From Cranoglanis bouderius (lineage: Eukaryota; Chordata; Actinopteri; Siluriformes; Cranoglanididae): a stretch of 64,000 nt of DNA. Positions 47,901 to 52,024 of the stretch are shown piece after piece; within the stretch, counting starts at the first letter, position 1, and each line of letters starts with the position of its first letter. Below the pieces are notes generated by a model that worked only from the letters and a program-made list of their open reading frames with translations, searched no databases and was not told the DNA's origin. A program made the position numbers and the translations under genes. The DNA is taken from assembly GCA_023630585.1 (NCBI GenBank), contig CM042553.1, positions 14,394,520-14,458,519 of the forward strand, in the 5' to 3' direction.

Positions 47901-47919
47901 GTCTCGTCCACAGCAGTGA
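8798..47919 (+). CDS. pip5k1c: Phosphatidylinositol-4-phosphate 5-kinase type I gamma
   Basis: Makes PI(4,5)P2 from PI4P at the plasma membrane, focal adhesions and synapses. Seventeen coding exons plus a stop-only exon splice in perfect phase to 679 residues (649 without exon 17). Landmarks: glycine-rich GASGSVFYV at 174-182; ATP-binding Lys191 in EFIIKTV; DLKGS at 256-260; catalytic MDYSLL near 318-323; IID at 399-401; activation loop KKLEHTWKALVHDG, whose Glu413 is the type-I substrate-specificity residue; then a Ser/Pro-rich tail with SLSIPERSPSDTSE. Exon 17 carries WVYSPLHY (656-663), the talin/AP-2 binding motif unique to the gamma isoform, which separates it from pip5k1a and pip5k1b. 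The gene spans about 39 kb because introns are filled with transposons. Confidence 0.97.
8910..10354 (+). other. pip5k1c intron 1, proximal part
   Basis: No coding signal. Contains several gctagctagct runs. A stretch at 10107-10128 (aatcagtgattctcaaatgg) resembles a hAT terminal end but has no partner that I can see. Confidence 0.5.
10355..10665 (+). mobile_element. tRNA-derived SINE
   Basis: ggtttgattcctgcctccgc near 10374 resembles a tRNA-derived B box. It is followed by the common fish SINE blocks catgttctccttgtgcattg, ggtttcctcctccagtccaa-agacatgc and gatgggttggcaccctgtc, ending gataagcggtaaaaaaaatg. The A box end is truncated or diverged. Confidence 0.8.
11340..11560 (-). mobile_element. 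Tc1-like transposase C-terminal fragment
   Basis: The minus strand encodes NVQLTNQQQLCDAITSTWTR then FSKECFQHLEESMPS, the end of a Tc1 transposase of the family seen at 52025 and 54868. Catalytic motifs and ends are missing. Confidence 0.8.
12180..12430. repeat. Dispersed repeat family A, fragment
   Basis: Shares aaaaagagaggctggtgagg-gatctactgttta with copies at 58030-58085 and 63400-63470, and ends in a bendable AT-rich stretch. Class unknown. Confidence 0.5.
12431..13700 (+). other. pip5k1c intron 1, no feature recognised
   Basis: Unique-looking sequence without long frames. A poly-T run near 12505 and G/C-richer sequence near 12790-12890 are the only compositional marks. Confidence 0.4.
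14333..15398 (+). mobile_element. Tc1-like transposon with CACTGATCAGCCATAACATT ends, copy 1
   Basis: Left end cactgatcagccataacatt, right end ttctggctgatcggtg, each next to a TA (14331-14332, 15399-15400). Inside, in order: ATGGGCAAGTGTAAGGATCT (a transposase start), AVVSTYQKWSKEGQP, a LTRVHHRNHLQWAREHQ block, WPPNSPDLNPIEHLWKVLDK-like text and GHLATYR-like end. A retroposon fragment at 14557-14775 splits the coding region, which also carries a TGA, frameshifts and a deletion of the middle catalytic region. Confidence 0.88.
14557..14775 (-). mobile_element. Retroposon 3' fragment inserted in the Tc1-like element
   Basis: On the minus strand it reads cggcactttggtttcaactt, ctgttgtttttaaatgtgct, tcataaataaataaac and then an ACTAA-type tail, a common fish LINE/SINE tail. 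Tc1 sequence continues on both sides (catctccaatacagcag and atgtggggtgttccc). Confidence 0.65.
15401..16630 (+). other. pip5k1c intron 1, mostly unassigned
   Basis: Contains tgtcatatcgctcacccctaactgc at about 15690-15715. That pairs loosely with gagttaggggtataac near 13705 and could be the end of a larger element around the nested Tc1. Otherwise nothing recognised. Confidence 0.4.
16640..17275 (+). repeat. Dispersed repeat family A copy
   Basis: Shares ordered blocks with 45365-45930: ttttcctataatag (inverted in the other copy), ctggagact-cttcca, tcaatgatta, caagtccc, ggaac-actatcagagctg and actgtggtataa. No coding capacity. Class unknown, possibly non-autonomous DNA transposon. Confidence 0.6.
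17502..18292 (+). repeat. 5' LTR
   Basis: U3 contains repeated tcatgtctccgcctcct blocks. TTTAAATA at 17806-17813 is a likely TATA box, placing the start of R near 17834-17838, at GGGGCGGAGTATTAG. Three GTGGTTTCCAGACCAC hairpins follow at 17915, 17970 and 18025. AATAAA at about 18229-18234 is the poly(A) signal, so R is long. Confidence 0.93.
17806..17813 (+). promoter_or_regulatory. LTR TATA box
   Basis: TTTAAATA lies 28 bp upstream of the GGGGCGGAGTATT box at 17834, the spacing expected between TATA and transcription start. Conserved in the 3' LTR. Confidence 0.65.
18294..18305 (+). promoter_or_regulatory. Self-priming primer-binding site
   Basis: AATACTCCGCCC begins two bases after the 5' LTR and is the exact reverse complement of GGGCGGAGTATT at 17835-17846, the predicted RNA 5' end. 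This is the layout of Tf1/sushi elements, which prime with their own RNA. I could not match it to a tRNA 3' end (no TGG start). Confidence 0.75.
18310..18786 (+). pseudogene. Sushi-like Gag N-terminal region
   Basis: ATG lies 5 nt after the primer-binding site. After a short CACGC-repeat-coded leader comes PDEFDGFATWPQCFFFLQAQ, then EEWLGFPLSRLVGSARKWAE and VSGFVDLLVQVFGSPDFQPD, the pattern of Ty3/sushi capsid domains (FDG…FL.Q…W…F…F..P), also found in PEG10/RTL genes. TAA at 18784-18786 ends it, but the same frame continues. No CCHC knuckle is present. Confidence 0.75.
18796..19146 (+). pseudogene. METAP1-like zinc-finger segment fused to 26-residue repeats
   Basis: In frame with the Gag region. 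Codons 18817-18915 encode LQYPTCRNQGVRSSYFCSQG then CFKGSWRVHKQLH, closely matching the C6H2 finger of methionine aminopeptidase 1 (LQCPTC…SYFCSQECFKGSW..HK.LH). Five of the eight expected ligands remain (C in PTC, the two Cys of FCSQGC, two His). The first Cys pair is absent and the third is Tyr. Repeats of about 26 residues (TSSPELQPETQQEVSTAELP…) follow. TAG at 19144 arose by G-to-T within a repeat unit. Confidence 0.7.
18922..19400 (+). repeat. 78-81-bp minisatellite coding a 26-27-residue repeat
   Basis: Six units plus a partial seventh of TSSPELQPET-QQEVSTAE-(L/P)-MEVNVA. Units alternate between a 26- and a 27-residue form. Frame is kept throughout. Confidence 0.9.
19153..19509 (+). pseudogene. 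Continuation of the repeat-coding frame between in-frame TAG and TGA
   Basis: Same frame as 18310 and 18796. Carries repeat units 4-7 and SSPGLLIPEVHEEASAQAVF, and ends with TGA at 19507-19509. Codon use and frame are intact, so the three stops look like late point mutations or readthrough sites. Confidence 0.6.
19537..21186 (+). CDS. Repeat-rich 549-residue ORF of the LTR element, function unknown
   Basis: Continues the same frame to TAG at 21184-21186, running a few bases into the 3' LTR. Order of blocks: five MSEAHGMASSQAQS-type repeats (42 bp), Cys/Pro/Ser repeats, PVPSPVPSS runs, a hydrophobic stretch near residues 188-208 (LVANYIGLISGYVFALLL), SVSTSFSK repeats, DPGAKTVP repeats, SSSR/SSSG runs and PSSR repeats, then a short non-repetitive end. 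No enzymatic domain is visible. Extremely biased composition and an open antisense frame mean that coding status is uncertain. Confidence 0.5.
   Translation: MSEAHGMASSQAQSMSEAHGMASSQAQSMSEVHGMTSSQAQSMSEVHGMTSSQAQSMSEVQGMTSVPSPSPCFSAKLSPCSGSCPSPSPCPSPCPGSCPNPSPCPNPCPDFCPIPRPISDPVPGPAPNPVPSPAPVPSSSPVPSPVPSSVSCPSPGSDPVPSPVPSSVPCPSPGSDPVPSPVPSPVPDLVANYIGLISGYVFALLLSSEADLTPSSGSSSVSNPAHSSVSSSVSSSVSSPISNAVSNQVFDFVYGFGSNLVLCSVSTSFSKSVSTSFSKSVSTSFSKSVSTSFSESVSKSFSESVSKPFSKSLSKSVSESVSKSVSEPGAKTVPDPGAKTVPDPGAKTVPDPGATADSDPGVRADSDPGSRADSDPGSRSSSRSSSGSSSGSSSGSSSRSSSRSSTRSSTRSSSRSSSRSSSRPSTRSRAAPRSRPSTRSRTAPRSRPSTRSRAAPRSRPGIRPSSRPSSRPSSRPSSRPSSRPSSRPSSRPSFKGKPDTLCSGYGTLDITSLRSWRAEVRILPRAPGPPKWMELAVLREPRLGGGGLC
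21166..21177 (+). promoter_or_regulatory. Polypurine tract candidate
   Basis: Twelve consecutive G three bases before the 3' LTR, in the right place for plus-strand priming; low A content is unusual. Confidence 0.55.
21181..21947 (+). repeat. 3' LTR
   Basis: Starts TGTTAGG and ends CCTAACA. Lacks the 24-bp segment (around ggatgtgtttaaccttgcgc) present in the 5' LTR. TATA, GGCGGAGTATT box, hairpins and AATAAA are all kept. Confidence 0.93.
21953..22570 (+). other. pip5k1c intron 1, distal end
   Basis: Unique-looking sequence with no frame or repeat recognised, leading to the exon 2 acceptor. Confidence 0.4.
22571..22599 (+). CDS. pip5k1c: pip5k1c exon 2 (29 nt)
   Basis: The acceptor cttgcacag precedes it and the donor gtatga follows. 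Encodes DAVKKAFITE with the phase carried from exon 1; residues 38-47. Confidence 0.8.
22744..22830 (+). CDS. pip5k1c: pip5k1c exon 3
   Basis: 29 codons encoding MASSSGQPGLGKKIGHRGVD and ASGETTYKK, residues 48-76. This IGHRGVDASGETTYKK block is a type I PIP5K signature. Acceptor ccctgttag; donor gtgctt. Confidence 0.92.
22994..23124 (+). CDS. pip5k1c: pip5k1c exon 4
   Basis: Encodes TTSSALKGAIQLGIGYTVGN, SSKPERDVLMQDFYVVES and IFFP, opening the kinase core; residues 77-120. Acceptor ctttcacag; donor gttagt. Confidence 0.97.
23490..23835. repeat. Imperfect GACA/GAGA minisatellite
   Basis: About 340 bp of cagacagacag, agagagaca and cacagac blocks in pip5k1c intron 4. The reading frames here are low-complexity artefacts. 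Confidence 0.9.
24137..24254 (+). CDS. pip5k1c: pip5k1c exon 5
   Basis: Encodes EGSNLTPAHHFPDFRFKTYA then PVAFRYFRELFGIRPDDYL, residues 121-159, after a split Ser codon. Acceptor tatttcag; donor gtaaga. Confidence 0.97.
24360..24990. repeat. Dispersed repeat family A copy (diverged)
   Basis: Shares catatcaacgattatacact, catcgtacaactccc-gtg and a gaccaatcaaatta-type end with the copies at 16640 and 45365. In pip5k1c intron 5. Confidence 0.5.
25153..26782 (+). mobile_element. Tc1-like DNA transposon, copy 2 of the 6676 family
   Basis: Ends CAGTATCTCACAAAAGTGAG and CTCACTTTTGTGAGATACTG, with TA duplicated at 25151-25152 and 26783-26784. Very similar to copy 1 over its length, including long subterminal repeats. 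Sits in pip5k1c intron 5 in gene orientation. Confidence 0.95.
25527..26517 (+). pseudogene. Tc1-like transposase, frameshifted (copy 2)
   Basis: ATG at 25527. DNA-binding half and WSDET (first Asp) are open to 26168. A 22- to 23-base deletion near 26140 (copy 1 has the acacttcattgagg segment) shifts the frame. The second half continues in another frame with QHDNDPKHTSK, SPDLNPIEHLWG and a normal end NNGGHTKY. Compared with copy 1 it also lacks three codons before HKKAHKQF. The acidic catalytic residues are all present, but in two frames. Confidence 0.9.
27016..27091. repeat. (GT)n microsatellite
   Basis: About 37 GT units, followed to 27460 by scattered GT-rich sequence in pip5k1c intron 5. 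Confidence 0.95.
27812..27964 (+). CDS. pip5k1c: pip5k1c exon 6
   Basis: 51 codons. Holds the nucleotide-binding loop GASGSVFYV and Lys191 in [20 protein letters not shown]. Phase 0 at both ends; acceptor cctctgcag, donor gtgagc. Confidence 0.97.
27965..29580 (+). other. pip5k1c intron 6, proximal part
   Basis: No coding signal. Contains a perfect 18-bp inverted repeat at 28687-28727 and a CA run at 29045-29064. Confidence 0.5.
28687..28727. repeat. Perfect 18-bp inverted repeat, 5-nt loop
   Basis: TTTCATATCACTCAAGTC (28687-28704) and its exact complement GACTTGAGTGATATGAAA (28710-28727) around CTAAT. Confidence 0.9.
29584..30916 (+). mobile_element. Tc1-like DNA transposon with CAGCCGTGGCCAAAAGTTTT ends
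   Basis: Left end cagccgtggccaaaagtttt and right end aaaacttttggccacggctg are perfect complements, and TA flanks both sides (29582-29583, 30917-30918). In pip5k1c intron 6, gene orientation. Appears fairly recent, given its near-intact ends and open frame. Confidence 0.95.
29946..30629 (+). CDS. Tc1-like transposase with in-frame central deletion
   Basis: ATG at 29946 begins MVTCKETRAAIIALHKKGFT. The helix-turn-helix region, GRPRKSSKRQ hook and SARTVRRRLLEDGLVSRRAAK are intact. Catalytic domain: FSDESSFRLFG (first Asp) and SPDLNPIENLWS (last acidic residue) are present. The stretch from VKHP (WG…S) to QNIDILG, with the second Asp (normally in a HDGAPCH-type motif), is missing, yet the frame is kept. 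Family members are about 340 residues; this is about 227 and ends early after PTNSKH, which is a second small deletion or shift. It cannot be a working transposase but may still bind the ends. Confidence 0.85.
   Translation: MVTCKETRAAIIALHKKGFTGKDIAASKIAPQSTIYRIIKTFKERGSTVVKKASGRPRKSSKRQHRLLKLIQLWDQGTTSAELAQEWQQAGVSASARTVRRRLLEDGLVSRRAAKKPLLSRKNIRDRLLFCKKYRDWTAEDWGNVIFSDESSFRLFGASGKKLVRRRKGERYHQSCVMLTVKHPVTTQNIDILGPWPGNSPDLNPIENLWSILKRRVDKQKPTNSKH
30971..31270 (+). CDS. pip5k1c: pip5k1c exon 7
   Basis: Exactly 100 codons, residues 211-310. Contains NLNQNPRTLLPKFFGLYCVQ, SGGKNIRVVVMNN, DLKGSTYKRRAS and LKTLQRDCL-type end. Acceptor cttcctacag; donor gtgagg. Confidence 0.98.
31633..32884 (-). 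mobile_element. Tc1-like transposon with CAGTCATGTGAAA ends, copy A
   Basis: Left end cagtcatgtgaaacaataag, inner block ccccatggaaattgttggct and its inverted partner agccaacagtttccatgggg near 32845. The right tip has been replaced by a GT microsatellite. The minus strand carries transposase debris. The G run at 31750-31764 is internal. In pip5k1c intron 7. Confidence 0.85.
32881..32920. repeat. (GT)n microsatellite
   Basis: About 19 GT units at the right edge of the Tc1-like element. Confidence 0.9.
32935..33150. repeat. Dispersed repeat, copy 2 (see 6300-6520)
   Basis: Same ordered blocks as the first copy, including cagctcttttgaaat, gcattttagct, acagtctgctgccacc and catcatacattctcagcg. 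Confidence 0.6.
33151..33954 (+). other. pip5k1c intron 7, distal end
   Basis: No frame or repeat recognised. Confidence 0.4.
33955..34160 (+). CDS. pip5k1c: pip5k1c exon 8
   Basis: Begins VLESFKIMDYSLLLGLHNLD with the catalytic MDYSLL motif. A variable insert rich in Ser/Gln precedes QKALYSTAMESIQG. Residues 311-379; acceptor ggcttgtag, donor gtgagc. Confidence 0.97.
34161..35122 (+). other. pip5k1c intron 8
   Basis: AT-rich unique-looking sequence; nothing recognised. Confidence 0.5.
35123..35206 (+). CDS. pip5k1c: pip5k1c exon 9
   Basis: Encodes MGGIPAVNSKGERLLLYIGI and IDILQSY with the metal-binding IID (Asp401). Acceptor cccctcag; donor gtaaca. Confidence 0.97.
35375..35423 (+). CDS. 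pip5k1c: pip5k1c exon 10 (49 nt)
   Basis: Encodes LIKKLEHTWKALVHDG, the activation/specificity loop with Glu413. Acceptor gtttcag; donor gtgggt. Confidence 0.95.
35712..36125. mobile_element. hAT-type MITE
   Basis: Flanked by a perfect 8-bp duplication GTATAGAT (35704-35711 and 36126-36133). Left end tgaggttctcagacatcttg and right end cccactttgacaaccactg form the common hAT-type CAGTGGTTCTCAAA inverted ends. No transposase. In pip5k1c intron 10. Confidence 0.85.
36400..37140 (-). pseudogene. hAT (ZBED-type) transposase fragment with BED finger
   Basis: Minus strand 37140 downward: SAVEVRITKASSVISRYFGF, then ACLVKVGTQKGSTSNLFHHL and QQHHKALYEE, a BED zinc finger in which one Cys of the CxxC is replaced (SRAC). 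A second piece near 36676-36410 has ELQVEYLATITDIWSSQMTK then PYMSLTVHF, a typical hAT segment. Several frame breaks; no ends assigned. Confidence 0.8.
37478..37562 (+). CDS. pip5k1c: pip5k1c exon 11
   Basis: Encodes DTVSVHRPSFYADRFFRFMS then STVFRKST, the end of the kinase core. Acceptor tttttttag; donor gtaagt. Confidence 0.95.
37625..38005 (+). mobile_element. Tc1-like transposase remnant
   Basis: cagatggacactgacccaaagcatact encodes a DPKHTSK-like motif, followed by SPDLKTVEYALHLLKAKGRQ-like and ELKTPAIKTWKSITWEETQ text. The rest of the element is lost. In pip5k1c intron 11. Confidence 0.65.
38012..38295. mobile_element. Tc1-derived hairpin MITE next to exon 12
   Basis: The left arm (cacctgcacattcatgcagt … caatcatgtggcagcag) and right arm (ctgctgccacatgattggct…) are inverted copies of the family at 625 and 52025; both tips are truncated. 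Confidence 0.75.
38333..38494 (+). CDS. pip5k1c: pip5k1c exon 12
   Basis: Encodes SLKSSPSKRGRGGLAVLKYS…ISQLPSERDDSIYDLRGARS then FPTLEDEG. The acceptor gttctcag lies only about 36 bp after a Tc1-derived hairpin element; donor gtaaac. Confidence 0.95.
38895..39036 (+). CDS. pip5k1c: pip5k1c exon 13
   Basis: Encodes RSDVLPCTPPSFEDATTASI then ATTLSSTTSLSIPERSPSDT, a Ser/Thr-rich regulatory tail likely phosphorylated (inference). A CT run serves as the polypyrimidine tract; donor gtaacc. Confidence 0.95.
39117..39146 (+). CDS. pip5k1c: pip5k1c exon 14 (30 nt)
   Basis: Encodes RRHTQSSQDGT with split codons at both ends; residues 553-563. Acceptor ctctcacag; donor gtaagt. Confidence 0.9.
39296..39397 (+). 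CDS. pip5k1c: pip5k1c exon 15
   Basis: Encodes TQEEDQQTITVEVELKRQDS then EPTLIAPQPSPET. The QQITVEVE-like block matches mammalian PIP5K1C. Acceptor attgtag; donor gtaatt. Confidence 0.9.
39398..40975 (+). other. pip5k1c intron 15
   Basis: No frame or transposon recognised. AT-rich, with short homopolymer runs. Confidence 0.45.
40976..41132 (+). CDS. pip5k1c: pip5k1c exon 16
   Basis: Begins NEEPELHAEASCSTVPASPK and ends in an acidic stretch VDEDDDVPITDIYF, residues 597-649. ITDIYF is where the short and long isoforms diverge. Acceptor tgtaacag; donor gtaagt. Confidence 0.93.
41205..43958 (-). mobile_element. Tc1-like transposon, copy B of the 31633 family, split by a nested element
   Basis: Left block acaccccatggaaattgttg (tip eroded); right end ccatggggtgtacttatttt…cacatgactg, then TA. 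The minus strand at 43144-42866 encodes KWTFQQDNDPKHTSKTTKEW and SPDLNPIEMLWGDLIQA, the second and third catalytic motifs. In pip5k1c intron 16. Confidence 0.88.
41410..42795 (+). mobile_element. Tc1/mariner-type element with CAACCCCAATTCCAAA ends, nested in copy B
   Basis: Ends caaccccaattccaaagaag and cttttttggaattggggttg with TA on both sides (41408-41409, 42796-42797). Copy A of the host element reads agaagc-TA-gtattgcc uninterrupted at the matching place, an empty-site proof of insertion. Broken transposase from about 41734: ITAWAQKHLQNSLSVNSVCR, KKPYLNMIQKRRHLLWVKAH and AKWKTVLWLD (Ser-Asp-Glu degraded), then ISAYGIGSLHIWKGTINAES. The last third is deleted. Confidence 0.9.
43961..45364 (+). 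other. pip5k1c intron 16, middle
   Basis: No coding frame, transposon ends or long repeat recognised. Confidence 0.4.
45365..45930. repeat. Dispersed repeat family A copy
   Basis: Blocks shared with 16640-17275 in the same order, including ctggagactccttcc, caatgattacacatc, acaagtccctgtg and ggaactactgtcagagctg, ending actgtggtataa. Confidence 0.6.
45931..47487 (+). other. pip5k1c intron 16, distal end
   Basis: Contains a CT-rich stretch near 46237-46265 and a CA run at 46428-46443; otherwise nothing recognised. Confidence 0.4.
47488..47577 (+). CDS. pip5k1c: pip5k1c exon 17, alternative talin-binding exon
   Basis: 30 codons, phase 0 at both ends: PPEERSWVYSPLHYATESRT then LPTGDEDSDT. WVYSPLHY binds the talin FERM domain and AP-2 in mammals. 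The acceptor is a tandem AAGCAG, so inclusion of one extra Gln is possible. Donor gtaagt. Confidence 0.93.
47917..47919 (+). CDS. pip5k1c: pip5k1c exon 18, stop codon at the first base
   Basis: The acceptor ccacagcag is followed immediately by TGA in phase 0. Both exon 16-18 and exon 17-18 joins therefore end the protein at once, as I recall for the mammalian gamma isoforms. The rest of the exon is 3' UTR. Confidence 0.75.
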   Translation, partial: 

Positions 47920-50900
47920 GTGTGACTACTCTGGAGATCGCTCAGGCGTGACGTGGCTTCCAACTCAACTCTACTGACCAAACTTCCTACCACGTTTTTA
48001 AGTGACTGGTGTCTTCGATTCTCATCTTATCCTGATCCAAAACTACTTGCAGGTTGCGGTGTGAAGCTTTGTGTTGAACGTACACTAGCATCATTCCCTT
48101 GTTGTTCTCCCCTCATTCCGTCTACTAACAGCACCACACCAACAATAATAACTGTATCCTTTGAGATAACATTCCTGTAATTCATAAAACGTTTTTTTAT
48201 TTGGTTTTTTACTTTTCTATGTGTGTGATTCTCTGAGTGTGATACTGTGAACATGCTTTTCATATGTATAAAGAAAATGTTTGGTGTGTAATGTGAGTTT
48301 GGAGGAAGCTTGCTCTATATTCTACAATTAACTTCACTCAGTGATATAATGAAATATTGGTAATGTTATACTGTCAGCTATATCAGAGGTGGACAAACGA
48401 TAAATGTATTAGCCAACCCACCAGGCCAGTGTTCTTACCCAGTCCAATGTTCTGGTTGCCCAGGAAACCTAATTAACCAAGCAAAAAAGTAATGTAGTAA
48501 CATATGGCCAGGTAGTAAGCTAGTGCTTTAATTCAAACTAAAGGAACCAAATTAGTATACGAATTCCCAGGGAGGGGACAACTCTGACGATGTGCTTATC
48601 CTCTTCTGATAACGTTTCTAACGTAGCACATTGTGTTTGCAAACTTGACAAAACGTCACCACGTTGTTGATGAATTTTTCGGCTATGAGCTGTGATGTTC
48701 TCTCCTGGCATCGCGATTAAGAATATGATTTAAATCTGGCTAGCGTCTTTATTTCCTTTCAACATGTTTAACTGAGAGGTGACTGAGAGTTAGATGACAG
48801 CGATGCACTTCGTTTTGCTCAGTTTCACCTGTGTGTTTTTCGATTCTGAAAAAAAACGTCTGTCACCTCTGTGCACTGATTAATTTACCTAGTAAACCTA
48901 GTTATCTTACCAACACCTTGGCAGGATGTGTGTAGTGCAGCAGGTGGTGTAATTCAGAAGCCTCACACCAGCATAAAGCACAGTTTAAACAGAAATACCA
49001 AATGAAAATAGTTCACGGGAAGTAAAGATTAGTTCCATAATCTGATTGATGAACCTAACTGTCCATCTGGTAACAATGAATAACTTGCTTACCCTGGGCG
49101 CCCAGGTTAGTAATAATTTGTTCACCTCTGCATATACACCGTTATCTCTAAATCTTACGGCCTCATGCATAACGTTGGTCAAACATCATTCAGGACAACA
49201 TGGGACAGAAAGACTGTTGCTTTAAACTGTTTCTATTTTATTTTATTTTATTTTATTTTTTTTTGCTGGAGTTAAAAGACCCTTACAGCTCAGCAATGCA
49301 AATAACCTACATCACACAAGTGAGAGGAGCATAATTAACAAACAGCAACATGCTCCAACTCAACAGCAAGACCAATGAAACAAATTTGTTCTCAAAAGGA
49401 ATATTCCAGTGTTCTTTATTTCCCCAACCTAATCTCTCTATTTACCACATGTGTAATACATAGGCAGTTAGTCATGACAACAATGTTGACTTCCTTGCAC
49501 AGAGAAAAGAACAAAAAGCCTAGGGGCAGATGATCAATTCTGTCAAAAAAAACCCAAAAATAAACATTTATGTTACACAACTGTATACGGTGAATTAACA
49601 ACTCTAACATTAAATGTCTTTAAAATGAAACAGAGGTGAGACCAAAAGCTTGTATTATGTAGATTTATCCAGCTTTACAGCACTGGAGCAATACAGTTCA
49701 AAAGTAATTCCAGTTACTTACACTTTTTTAGGGTTTTGTGAAGCAGCAACATATAACAGCATATAAATTCTTCCTTGTGAGAAAGTAGTCCTTTTTCAAA
49801 AGAATGAATTATACTGATTTAGAGCTTAATTTACAGATGCGTATCTGAAAAAGTGACAAAAGTCCCTTATAACATTTATTGATATTCCAGCAACTTCAAT
49901 TATAAATGACTTTCAAGTAAACAGATTTTCATTTCAAGTACAAGGAAAAGTGGCCAATTTTGTTCACTACAGAAGTGATAAATAGAGAATAGTTTGAAAA
50001 ACATCCAGAGTATTTTATGCAAGCTGTAATATACACATGGATTATTTGTCGACTGAGGTTTTACGAATGGTTTGGTCTGTTTTTAATGCATTCTGGGCGA
50101 GTTCAGCTCCTGCAGATTTCTTTACACCTCTAAAGGGTCATCCAACAAACTTCAGTTGAGGTTATAAAGTACTGTTACAGCTTCTAACGTGATGACCAAG
50201 TGGGAATGACCAAGGGGAAGTCAAAATTAAACACAGCATTGGAACTAATTGATATGTGTCCACACACAATATATAGAATCACAGCAGATTTTATTTGAGG
50301 TTAAAGACACTATAAATTCCCAGTTTCCTGAGAACTCTTCTGTACTAAGGCTGTATTTAAATTTTTCATGAATCAAGACTTTTGTTTGATAAAGAACTAT
50401 CTTTAAAACCTATAGACATGCTTTCCTCTTACGACTGTTCAATCACAGCACTTTATTTCACCATATCACAATCATTTGAGCAGGATGTTTCCCACCAGAG
50501 TTGTGATCTACAATGCAGGAAAGGTTTAAAGAATGTGTTCAGATGTATATTTATTTGTATGTATAGAGTAATTTAAGTGTGTATGTGTTTGAAAGTGTGA
50601 GCGTGAGGATGTGTGATTTAATAGATATTTGATGGGTGTTAAAATGCTGATCACGATCACAATGCTGTTGTGTAATATAATGGACCTACAGCAGCAATAC
50701 AGAGTGTTTGTAATTTTTGGTTGCCTTATTTATTTCTTATTTTTAGTGTTCTGACACCGTAGTGACTCACTAATGATATGTACATAGAAATATAAATACA
50801 AATAATGAAGAAATACTGACTATATTTTATCTTGTGAATTTGGAGGTTTTTTTTTTTTGTTTGTTTGTTTGTTTTACTTCCCTCAAGCTGCGCATAAAAA

Positions 50901-51580
50901 TGAATCAAGTGAAGCAGATTCTTCCCAAGATGAAGAGCGTGCAGCCGTATTTGCGTTTCAGACGTCACTTTGTGCCGTATGTGTGAACTTTACTGAATAT
51001 GCAAACGTAATGATTGCATCATCTTATGAAAGTTAAGCTATGTCTGTGTGTGTGGTTAAAAATGTGTGGCCATGAACAATTAGACTAACCGATGCTGTAG
51101 AGACCAAGCATGTTGTCATTGAAAATTGTAAATATAAATTGAAAATTAAAACTTAAACATTTTAGCCTTTTTATTTATACAGGAAGCTTAAAGGGATGGT
51201 TCAGTGAAAAAATCTTTATTTACAGGATTTTCCCTTTAAAATAAGTGTAATCGATCAACCAAGACCTGTTTGGTTTTGCAATGGAGCTATGAGGCTATTG
51301 TAGCTAACAAGTAATGAAAGTCTATCTCACCCAAAGTTATTTCTGAAAATGCACACCTCAAACCTCATCCAGTGATTAAGTAATGTTAATGCTGGAATGT
51401 TATGATATTATGGAAAACTGGGGGGAAACTGCAAATGAAATTTTTTTTTTGCTGAACTGTTTCTTCTGTTAATTGATGAGTAGTTCATAAGAATGTGTGT
51501 GAGAGAGGGAGAGTCTGTGTACACGTGCAAGTGCATTTATTTGACCTTCTCTGGAAATAAATATACTTGACGGCTGTTAA
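47920..51580 (+). other. Probable pip5k1c 3' UTR
   Basis: AT-rich, without coding exons or recognised transposons. ATTAAA occurs near 51145 and a clean AATAAA at 51556-51561, with a T/GT-rich stretch downstream. Extent is inferred from the lack of another gene and from these signals. Confidence 0.5.
51556..51561 (+). terminator. Candidate pip5k1c polyadenylation signal
   Basis: AATAAA followed by ctgttaatctgtcatttt; the last strong signal before the next repeat block. Confidence 0.4.
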
Positions 51581-51826
51581 TCTGTCATTTTATCTGTCAG
51601 TATCTCACAGTATCTCTGACATATATGGTTTTGGCATGTTAATCTATGTACAGACCTCATAAAATGCAAACTGAAAGATTAGACCTGCATATTAGAGCTT
51701 TGCTATATTTTTGTTTCATTAGATACATATAGTTGCTTCTCCTCTTAAATATCTATAAGTACATTGTTAATTAACATATCCTGAGTCTGTAAACGGTGCA
51801 ACCAGATTTATATATACACTCACTCT

Positions 51827-52015
51827 CCACTTTAATAAGAACACCAACACCTGCTCGTTCATGCAATTATCCAATCACCTAATCATGTCACACAGTATGG
51901 TGTAAAAAACAAAAACAAAAAAAAAACCCCAAACAAAAAACATCTTCAATTCTCCAGTTTGAGTAAGTCTGTAGCCGCTGTAGCCTCAGACTCCTGTTGC
52001 AGATTGGCTGATACA
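51827..52015. mobile_element. Fragment of the CACTCACCGTCC Tc1-like family
   Basis: cactcactctccactttaat-aagaacacc at the left, then an AC-rich spacer and a piece of internal sequence (ccagtttgagtaagtctgt). No right end. Confidence 0.6.
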
Positions 52016-52024
52016 AACAGTATA

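Noticed and set aside
47589..48263. Frames after pip5k1c exon 17
   Set aside because: Intron 17 and 3' UTR sequence; no conservation pattern, and the TGA-first exon explains the gene end.
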